The notes under the pieces were generated by a model that made no database searches, was not told the DNA's origin, and was given only the letters and a program-made list of their open reading frames with translations. A stretch of 23,771 nt of DNA. It comes from Reticulitermes lucifugus (lineage: Eukaryota; Arthropoda; Insecta; Blattodea; Rhinotermitidae). Positions within the stretch are counted from its first letter, which is position 1; each line of letters starts with the position of its first letter. The stretch is from assembly GCA_026260175.1 (NCBI GenBank), contig JAKCWW010002828.1, forward strand, positions 29,379-53,149, in the 5' to 3' direction. Shown piece by piece: positions 12,140-22,000 of this stretch. A program made the position numbers and the translations under genes.

Positions 12140-12537
12140 TCAAGGGTCCAATCTTTGACGTTGTAATCCAACGTCTTCGTCATCCAGAAAACGGCGAAAA
12201 TTTGTCTGACATTCTGTACTAATCCAGTGCTGCACTAGAAGGGGCACTTCTGAATCCAAAGCTGCTTCTAGTTTTGCCCGCAAAGTATGTCGTAGCAGAG
12301 CCTTGGTTGCTTCCATAGACTGTAACATAACAATCAGAGGAATTTGGACATGACATATGCATACCGAACTTTGGAAAGTAGTAATGAGGCTATAATGGCA
12401 GTCAATATTAAAATTAGTCACTTGGGATGTGATGTCATGTAATTTGATAGCTAGGCACAACTTACTGTATAATCCTACTGCCTCCAACTCTGGGACTCTG
12501 AGGATGGAGACAGCAGGTTCCTCTGAAACACTGACAT
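12140..12537 (-). CDS. Putative coding exon, unidentified
   Basis: The minus strand is open for 132 codons from an acceptor-like TTTTGACAG at 12538 to TGA at 12140-12142. The product reads like real protein: an early EEPAVSILRVPELEAVGLY, a strand-like middle, then a helical charged stretch (LRHTLRAKLEAALDSEVP) and an acidic end. Two readings are possible. Either this is one exon ending at the TGA, or the first 72 bases (12466-12537, phase 1 in and out) are a cassette ending at the strong donor ACA|GTAAGT and spliced to 11554-11658. I do not recognise the family and saw no solid upstream exon. A chance open frame or an old repeat cannot be excluded. Confidence 0.38.
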
Positions 12538-13506
12538 CTGTCAAAATATACAGTGTCATGTTATCAATGTAACAAGATCATATGTATTTTGCTGCCAACC
12601 CCGATACTCAGCACATGAACAAAACATACTGTAACTTTACAAGTGATTTGTACTTCAAAATAGAAATCTTTTGTGCATATTAATGACTGAACAACCAACC
12701 AAGCAAGAAACTGAAGCCTGACTAGCTAAATGGCGGCCTTCCTGCAGCAATTAATGGTTGTAAATTTGACCATAAAGTTCCCTGCTCTCATGGAATCCAA
12801 AATTTATCACTGTGTTTACATGACATGTCATTTGACACTATTCACAACCACTACAATGCTTTTCATACACTGACAACAGACTTCTTTAACATTCATTTTG
12901 ATATCCTTCCATCCAATTTTCAGTCTTCCATGACATCTTTGTGATTTAGCCTTTCCTCCATCCCAATTCCATCTTCACATCTTGTGTCTCAAGCTGTACT
13001 TTAAAGTTACTTTTCAATGTAAACCTGTGTCACATAAATGGCCTCTTACCTTGATTTTTCCTACTAACAATTTCATATGAATTTCCTGTTTCCCCCACAC
13101 ATGCCAATGCAAGTTACTTCTTTAGTCCTCTTAACACGTTCCAAGTTCCAGTTATGTAATACTCTCAATCCTTCTACTATTGCCAAAATGGTTCTCATTA
13201 ACACAGCACTTCAGTATTCTATAATTTACATAATTACAGACAAATTTAATAAAATGACCAACACAGTGCACACATAAAATGCATAAAATGTTTTTTCATT
13301 TACCCTGTCACGTTTTGGCCATTTCTGGTACCGGTAAATAAAAACAGTATTGTTTTCTGCACTGTATGTATTTCAGTACTGCACTGGCTATTTTATTAAA
13401 TAAAATGAAAGTGCGTGGCAAACAGGTACTACAAAATTACAGATAAAGTTTTACAAAATGATAATTACAATAAAGGGGAAGTCTCTGTGCTTAATTAAGC
13501 ACAATG
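12538..13506. other. No gene recognised
   Basis: Contains a strong minus-strand donor-like site (CAAG|GTAAGA, the GT at 13048-13049) whose phase would suit entry into 12466-12537, but I found no convincing acceptor to define an exon. Confidence 0.4.
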
Positions 13507-13514
13507 CCATAAAA

Positions 13515-13819
13515 CATCACTTCCCAAACATTTTTGGTCACGGAACACTTTTTAACGTAGTAAATATTCATGGAACACATATGTTTTGTGGTCCCTCATT
13601 TATCATATAAAAGTCAGGGCAACGAGATCTGTTAGTAACCAAATGAAAGGTTCTTATAAAAATTCTTATATGAACAGTACCTTAAACTATGATCACATAC
13701 GCTAAATTCAAATTTAATAAAAAATCTGAAATCTTTTGGTTTCTCGATTTTCTAATGGAACACTTATTCACATCTTGTGGAACACCAGTGTTCCACAGAA
13801 CACAGTTTGGGAAATGCTG
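13515..13819. mobile_element. hAT-type MITE (305 bp)
   Basis: Imperfect terminal inverted repeats: the left end CATCACTTCCCAAAC and the reverse complement of the right end CAGCATTTCCCAAAC, with GGAACAC further in on both sides. The flanking 8-mers CCATAAAA (13507-13514) and CCATGAAG (13820-13827) agree at six of eight positions, the duplication length typical of hAT transposons. No coding capacity, so it is non-autonomous. The mismatches suggest an old insertion. Confidence 0.65.
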
Positions 13820-13827
13820 CCATGAAG

Positions 13828-13930
13828 GCATGTTGGGGAGTGCTACTAGACAGAGGTGAGTGGCCAGTTTTATGCCCTCGCTACTTTACCAATGGGGAAA
13901 GAATCCCTGGTGCCCAGTGAACAGCAGACT
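13828..13930 (-). mobile_element. SINE fragment, reverse orientation
   Basis: Read on the minus strand, CACTGGGCACCAGGGATTCT, CTTTCCCCATTGGTAAAG and GTCTAGTAGCA follow the order of the SINE body at 22681 (ATGGGTACTGGGTCTCTTTC, GGGGGTAAAG, ATCTAGTGCC). Head and tail are missing. It directly abuts the right target-site copy of the hAT-like MITE, so that element may have inserted into the SINE; the missing half was not recognised on the other side. Confidence 0.55.
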
Positions 13931-14556
13931 CCCTTGGTATGTGGTACGAACATTATGTCATACGAAAACACAACAACCTTACACAGCTCAATTAATACAG
14001 AATCCAGACATTAAGTATGGATTTATCTTACACATGTAATTACTGCTGTGGGTGTGATAAAAGTCCTGATTTAATTTTCAGTCTGACAGTGATAACCAAT
14101 GATACCTCAGAGATCAGCACATTAAGTTTTATATGATGACATATTATACACATGGTAAAAAGTGATGCACAAAAATAGGGGGGGGGGGGAACGCAAAAAA
14201 CTTTATGACTTTATTTAACATGCACTTAAGCAATTTTTTTCCCAATAACAGTGATAACCTGAAACAATTTTACAACAGCACTTAACAGAAAAATACCGAG
14301 TCAAGTTCTATATTTTATTGTTGGCTTATAAACCTGCATCACCTAAATATAACACAAAGAACACAAAAATTTGTAGGACTGGAAGTCTGTATAGTGGGAA
14401 AGTAGGCTTTCTAAGTGCTGCCTGCATCTATTTCCTTTCACAACATTCTGAAGAAATGGTAATGAGAAATGATACAGATAAGTGTTGGAAGTGCATGTCA
14501 TGGGAGGAAAAGAACGTGGGCAGTGTAAGGCCTCCCAGTCAGTACGTAGAGCTCAG
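13931..14556. other. Region upstream of the secreted-protein gene
   Basis: No repeat matched apart from the G tract. TATAAA at 14327-14332 is the only core-promoter-like element close to the start; 5' UTR exons further upstream remain possible. Confidence 0.4.
14178..14189. repeat. Poly-G tract
   Basis: Twelve consecutive G in AT-rich surroundings, upstream of the secreted-protein gene. Confidence 0.9.
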
Positions 14557-14688
14557 ATGGTAAACATGTGGATTCAAGTTTTAATTCTTCCACTGCTATT
14601 CCTGCTAACAGCTGTGCTGCCACCATCAGAGCAGATCTTCAATACGAACAGGCAGTCAGAACTGCTTGACATTGTCTACCCTCCTCAG
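14557..14688 (+). CDS. Coding exon 1: signal peptide
   Basis: Encodes 44 residues beginning MVNMWIQVLILPLLFLLTAV, a typical signal peptide with a hydrophobic core, followed by a short polar stretch ending VYPPQ. The donor CAG|GTATGA lies at 14688/14689, phase 0. The start is uncertain. ATG 14557 has G at +4; the in-frame ATG at 14566 has the better insect context (AAC before it) and places the hydrophobic core close to the N terminus. Another in-frame ATG at 14500 would add 19 residues before the core. The frame is open upstream, and CTCAG just before 14557 could also be a splice acceptor from a 5' UTR exon. A TATAAA at 14327 is a possible but unproven core promoter element. Confidence 0.7.
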
Positions 14689-17600
14689 GTATGAAATAAG
14701 AAACTAAACACAGCCATGTTACAGCTAGCACTCCAGCTTCAGGTCACTGGTTCACATCTCAGCCTGAGACACCAGTACCATGGGATTTTCTCAGTCCCTC
14801 CAGGCTCCAAGTTTTGAACTTAGGGGTGCACCCAAAATGGGGTACAACCATTTCAACGGGACCAAAGTATTTTGGCTAGGACTAGCTGAGCCTACAAAAC
14901 TGCATTATTATATTAAATGGCAACTTATTTCCAGCTGCCAATGAAATGATGCAAGTTCAACAGGTTAGACATAACTGTTAAAAATCACTTCTGGGAACAA
15001 AACATTACACAGGTGGACATGAGATGAAAGAAGTTAAGAAACACTGCTCCAGGCAAATGTTAGAATAGTAACTGAGAACAGGCAATGATGACTTCCTCCA
15101 AAATCCTTCAGAAGCCACCACTCATAATAATGTTATGTTAACACGTTGTTAACAGAGCATTACAGCTCAATCAACATAATGACTTGACTACAGGCTGGAC
15201 AGCCATGGAATCAGTTTCATTCCCAGCAGGCACAAGTGATTTTATTCTTCTCCATAGTATCCAGACATACTGGAGCCCACCCAGCCTCCTATTCAATGGG
15301 CACCAGGGGTTCTTCCCTAGGAATGCAGTGGTCAGGACAAGACCACTGACCCACATGTAAATTCCAAAGTCAAGAATGGATGGAGATGTACCTCCACTCC
15401 CCTATACATCTTTATGCAATGGACCTTAATCAAGAACAGGGATTAGAATTCAATTAACTGAAGCCCACTGCTGTAACGTTCTGAAGACACAAGCTCTCCT
15501 ATTAGGATCAAGGTTTCCTCTTATCTGTATTTATTAAGGACAAGGTCAGGACATTTCAATGAACAGAAACGAAAATGAGGGATGTCCATATCCTGCATAA
15601 GTCATCTTCCTGCACTGAGCCTAGCTGCTCTGTTATAGGCATTACAAAATTTAATCTTTTCACATTTCAAATATCTTCCTAATGTTGTGAGGGCAATATA
15701 TCAGACAAAAAATCTGTATCTGTAATCCCACAGGTTCAAGCCCATTATTTCCGTGCATGCTGTCTTTGCTTTTGGGATTTAACCAATTTTGTGGCACACT
15801 TTCTCTGAAGTTTCAAAATCAGGAAGCCAGAAGTTCAAATCCGAGACCTGAGATGAATGACCTTGAATGAGCTTTTGTCATGATTCTCCTCAGTTCCTCC
15901 AGGCAAATTTATCATTTACGATTATCCTATCACAAACAATATACAACCTATGCAGTCAAAACAATGGTGCTAAATAAACTAAGAATGAATACACATTTAT
16001 TCTCACTTGGTTCATCTACTGCATTCCCAACCTGGCCCAGTCAGATACTATGATGTAAGTGCAGCACAGAAAGAAGAAATTACGAGTTTCTCTTCCATTC
16101 CAGAAATTATGCTAGAATGGAAGATTTATGGTTTGCATGGTGGTGTGTATTATGGATTGGTTTGTGACAAGCCAGCAGTGAATTAAGAAAACAGATAAAG
16201 GATTTCGTACAGCAGACATAAAACATGAGACCTGCAGTTCTCATAGTGGCAAACATGATCAGTTTGGCAGATACGTGTTGTTTTGGAGGAACCTCCTACA
16301 CCCACCTTGAGGGCAGAAAGTTCTTCTACAATGTTGGTACTTACCTATCAAAACTACATAGGGCATGTTGGGAGTCAGTAAAATGGTGATTCTTTATTAA
16401 ACATCATTAGAGTAGGGTAATTAAACAGAGGAGGATAAGACTGGTGTTTAGCACAGTAAGATAAGATATACACACTGAGTCAGAAATCTGACGAGAGGAG
16501 ACCACTTGTGAGCCCCTTGTGTACACTGAAGGACAGTATTACAGTGGGACTTTAAACAAACAATATGACAGAATGAGCTAGATCTGTCTGGTCCAGGATA
16601 AAGACTAGTGGTGGGTGCCTGTGAACAAACCAATGGACCTTCAAGTTCCATATAATATGTGAAATTTCTTGACTGCCGAGTGACTATTGGATCCTCATGA
16701 AGGATTTGGCTTCATCAAGTTCCTTTACATATTTATGCCTAGGTTTATCAAAATGCCTTCACATTCAATTAAGTACAATGTGTTTCATATAGTTGGGCAG
16801 AAAGAGATCCTAATCCAATTTTGTCTTTACTAGCAACAATGACATATTTGTGTGGCACAGAATCAAGTCAGTCCACAAACACCATGACTGAGAACTTGGC
16901 ACTTCTGCTGTATACTTGAGAGGTCACAGAATTCAAGCCTTGGTGACAAGGCCAAGCTGCAAGGCAGATGTTGGAGTAATATAACAAAGCAGGCTATGAC
17001 CACTTCATTCCACATTCCCATCCATACTATCCTACTATTGAATACTGCACTACCAAGGCAATTAAAGGTCTTCAGCGAGCCATGAATCAATGCACCAACA
17101 GTCACAGGCACACTACATAAATAAAACAGCAACAAAAATAATGGCAATACAATCATCAAATGTATATGTGAATTTCTCTGGTAGTTCTATGGCATGACCC
17201 AAGATATCACACCTGGATGTGACGGTGATGACAAAGATTCCCATGTTATGGTTTTCAGGCTCAGAGTGAAAGAGGATTACCACTGTGCACAGCCAACACT
17301 GTGTGTAATGTCCTGTATCGGCGCTTCTGGTTCCGTATGCGAATAGAGAGAATGTGTCGCTGCCCCCAAAGGTCTGAATGCCCCATGGAATGGAGCAGCA
17401 AGCGGGATAATTGCACAATGAGTCTTAACAACCGTTCACAACTCAAAGTAAATCATAATTATCTTACAGTATGCTTGTAGTAAAAATATGTTATGCAAAA
17501 GATAACCACAAAGAATAAGGAGTTCTTTATGGAATGTGTGAAGCCTACTTTCCTTCAAATGATTCAATTTATATGGCAGGGTTAGCAAGGTCTACACAGT

Positions 17601-19023
17601 GATAACTATATTTCTCAGCATATTCTGTTTACCAGATGTAAGTACAAAGTTTTGTTGTCACGATGTATGTAGGTAATATATAAGGAAGTGTTTCATACGG
17701 AATGGGACTACGAAGTTTTGTAGTCACGATGTATGTAGGTAATACATAAAGAAGTGCTTCATATGGAATGGGACTACAAAGTTTTGTTGTCACGATGTAT
17801 GTAGGTAATACACAAAGAAGTGCTTCATACGGAATGTGTACGTAAGTTTATGATCCACTTCCAAACACAATTTCACAGATGCAATAGTTCATAAATTACC
17901 ACTATCAAGAATCACAATCTAAACACAGATTTTGTGTCTTTGCCATCATATGTCTTTGTTTATGTTATCTGCACCGTACATTTTTTATTGTATAGTCTTA
18001 TTCCAACAAATGTACACTTTATTATCTTCTATTTAATACATATGTCTGTTAATAAATAGTCAACATGTTTTGAACTGTATCAGTTCATCTTCAGGACTCA
18101 CTCTCATTACACCAGCTATATGGTACTGATTACACCATCCACAAACAAATAGTGAGCACGTAACATCAGATACAGTGACCACATACTCAGTATAGTTGAC
18201 AACATTTTATCTATTTTATCGATTTTAATTTTAATTTAATCGATTTAATTTTAATTGCTGGTGTAATGAGAGTGAGTCCTGAAGATGAACTGATACAGTT
18301 CGAAACATGCTGACTATTTATTAACATAAACATGTATTAAATAGGAGATAATAAAGTGTACATTTGTCAGAATAAGACTTTATATGTCTTTGTGTTTTGC
18401 AATCAATGTTCCCCTTCCCCAACACCTAAACGAAAAGGCAGACGAAGGTTCAACCACAGGTAATTACAGGGTACACAAGCAGGATTTCCTGTAGTGGTAT
18501 GATCCATTACAATGAGTAATGTGAAGTTACTTGTCAATTAGGAGGAGGAAAGGGGAGCAGCATATTTACAGACATGATCTTTCCTTATGAAAGAAGGTAA
18601 TCTAAAAACATAGTTATTAAAATCAAGTAAGTGTGTTGGTTTAGGAGTAAATGCAGGAACATCTAAGTGATGTTCATATCTTATCACTAGAATATACAAC
18701 AAAATCATAATATTAGAACAGCCGATAAATCTTTTGCAACATGGCAAAGTTCAAATGCTTGGAAATAACAGCAACAAATTTATATGACGTTCAAGGCAGT
18801 ATTAAAACCACATTAAACTACGAAAATATGTATGTGCTCACATTCAGTTCAAAACCAAATCCATCCTGTTTCTCAGCATTCAGAACTACAAGTTTTCATC
18901 TTTTTACGAGCCTGAAACATGGTTTACCAATGTAAAAAAGGAGGACATCTGAGAACAATAGGCCAAGGAGAAAATTTGGGCCAAAGTTTGATAAAGCAAT
19001 AGAAGAAACTGAAATTATTGGGA

Positions 19024-19057
<34 letters not shown>

Positions 19058-22000
19058 AGAAGGAGTAAATCACAGTAGACTCTATGGAAAAATATGCTAT
19101 TGGAGTGCACTTTCTGCTAAGCAAAGTGCTGGCTAAATGAACTTTTACTTTATTAGGATGACATGGACAACATACATACCATATAGGGCATTAACAAGAC
19201 ATGCACATAAAATTCTGCCTATAAAAGCAACTACTTTGGAAAATGAAAAGGTGATTGAAAGACATTAAAATGGACCTCAGTGCTAGTTTTAAACTTGTTC
19301 AACTCTGTGTCAATGACTGGCTTAGGTATAAGAGGTGTTGAACTTTCACATTCTGCCACCAGGGAATCAAGTTATAATTCAAACTGTGTTTCAGTTCTGC
19401 CATGATATAACAGAACTGCCACAATGTGCAGCAGACAGTCACGCCATAACAGTGACAACACAAACTGTAAGAACACTACCACCCTCAAAAGCAGTTCCTC
19501 CCATCTCAACAACACAAACGACTGTTCTGGCTGCATGCAACTGTCCACCTAATCACTACTGGAAGCTCCATGAACACTCTGAATATGAATTTGAGAATGG
19601 CACTTCCTACAACAGCACTGTCTACAAATGCATCAAGGTAATCTAAACATCAAGAATGGGTATAGTATTTAGCGCAAATAAAAAAAAAAGTTTACTTTTT
19701 TCAAGGATAGACTGGAAGAAAACATTTTTCTTCTTTTCCAGTCTCCCCTATGATTTAGTTTAGAAACGAAAGAACTGTACCAGGATTTCAACTCACATAC
19801 CTTCAGAATTTTCAGTTTTTCTCCACGCTAATGCATGGTCCTTTTTTACATGCAACTAATTACAGACCTTAATTCTAACAGGAAAGTTCTTAAAAGTGTA
19901 ATATGGACCTCAATTTTCTGTTTAATACAGATATTTATAAATAGAAGTATCACACAGTACGCCCTACAAATACCAACCACAAACCAAATTCACAAGAAAG
20001 AAATTCATACTACATACGAAAACTTCACTGTCACTATGCAATACACACTTTTAGTTTTATTTATCACTTTCTTCAATTCCTTACTTTCTATAGTAATCAA
20101 TGAAATTATTCTGTACACATTTTGTTGACTGAAAATCCAATTCTTTCCCAGTTATGATAAAACTGTACCTCCACAGGCAAATTCCAGGAGGAACAGTCAG
20201 GAACAAAACTGTAAGAACTGAAAACAATGTACATTCTAGCAGACAATTTTCCATTAACCCCTTCCTTACTGCCATCCAATACATATAGGACACAACTAGG
20301 ATTGCACCCCAAGAGGGCCATTTTATATATTTATGCAACAAGGATATACAATGTACTTTTTAAAGCATGCTGCATAATCTCTGTGATATTTCCCAAAAAG
20401 GCCATGTATTTCACAGTTTTATCTTCTTTTGTTTAATATTCATATTTTATGTAAAGGATGCACTAAAATTTAAATGTCCAACCCACTCAACGAAAGGTTA
20501 AGTTACTGGTTTTGCGAATCAAAAAGTTTCCATTTGTCAAATGTAAATTTCCATAGTAATTAATTGATACTATTGAGATCAGAGACATTTTGTGGTAAAA
20601 GGGTCCTGTTTTACATAGGCATCAATGTACAGAATCCTTAGGTTTTATCTGGCACTTCTGCTGGGTACCTTATTGCATGGAACTTGGCTGACTCAGTGAA
20701 CTGCCTACACCTGATCTGCTGCAAAGGTTGATAAGTCTGAAGTCAGTCAGTCTTTCACTGCAAAAACATGTGTTCATCTGTCATGTGTGTGCCAAATACC
20801 AATCCTACAAAATGTAATGTAAGTCTACATACACAACGGGATGGATAGCGTCAAACTGATTGTATAAATAAACACCTGAGGATGATTGGCTTGATCGAAA
20901 CATGTAGTGTTTGAAAAATAACAAATAAAGGCTGTGTCAGATGCAATATGTAGTGTTATTTATGTACAGAAAGTTTCATCATAATTAAAACAAAAGGTTC
21001 CCGATGTACATGTTACAAACACTACAACAATTTTCAAATATGTGAAAAGGTTATGAGCAACAGGTGCAATTCTAGCCAGCAGGAGAACACGCAGAAGACA
21101 CACGAGGAGGAAGAACTGGATTAAACTGGTGCTGGATTGGGGACATATCCAAGAAAATTGTCGGTTTGATTTGCATGGAAAATTGGCGTGTCTGCACCAT
21201 TGGCACACTTCTTCTGTTTATCAATGAAGCTTGGTTTCATCTCACTAGATATCCAAACTCCAACAATAACAGGTACTGGTCTGCAGAAAATCCCATGTTA
21301 ATCCATGAAATGCCATCACCAAACACCAACTTAGTGGCATCACTAAAGTTGGTGTTTGATGTTCGGTGGGTGTAACTAGGATTATTGGGCCAGTGTTTCT
21401 CACATGAACTCAAATTCAGACCAAAGTGTTTCTCACAAGAACACAAAGTCAGACCAAAGTGTTTCTCACAAGAACACAAATTCAGACCAAAGTGTTTCTC
21501 ACAAGAACACAAATTCAGACCGAAGTGTTTCTCGCAAGAACACAAATTCAGACCGACATGTTACATGAATGCTGACACCAATTTCTGTCATCTGCCTGAC
21601 TGCAAAAAAACCTATGCTTTTTTTTAACAAGATAGCCCAATAGCACACACAGCAAAGAATTATATGCATTGTTTAGAGTGTGCTTATGACAGAACAATAT
21701 GTAGGGGATTGAGGCCTCCACATCCGCAAGATCTAAACCCATGCAATCAATTTTTACTTTTAGGGCACATTAAAGGTAAAGTGTACAGTAATACTTCTTG
21801 TACGGACAACAATTAAAAAAAAAACATTCAGGATGTAGCATCTTCCACTTCACCAGCAGTACTTCAGTGTGGAATAAACAATGTGTTTATTAGGTGTGAT
21901 GTGTGCCTGTGAGCTTGAGCTAAAGAAAACCATTTCCAACAACTTCTTTAACTATGGTGAGCAAAAGCTTAGGACTAACTGTAATACACTGAAATCAAAT

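Noticed and set aside
12316..12360. A 45-base intron (GTATGC...TTACAG) inside the 12140-12537 frame
   Set aside because: Borders fit and phase is kept, but it is shorter than insect introns normally are, and the sequence is open without splicing.
14540..14600. tRNA-like SINE head over the start of exon 1 (GAGCTCAGATGG ... GATTCAAG)
   Set aside because: The two box-like strings are only about 6 bases apart, far too close for pol III boxes, and the reading as a signal peptide is better supported.
16863..17446. Three long minus-strand frames
   Set aside because: They overlap the plus-strand exon 2 or lie in its flanking introns, and show no conserved motif or splice support.
19335..19394. Extension of exon 3 upstream to 19335 or 19353
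   Set aside because: The 19353 acceptor needs phase 1 and exon 2 ends in phase 0; the acceptor at 19395 fits and joins RSQLK to FC.
21237..21545. Minus-strand open frame with repeated CSCEKHFGLNL
   Set aside because: It is the antisense reading of the 33-bp minisatellite. The repeat length keeps every frame open, and there is no gene signal around it.
21390..21552. CRISPR-like regular repeats
   Set aside because: Units are directly tandem without spacers, in intronic eukaryotic DNA.
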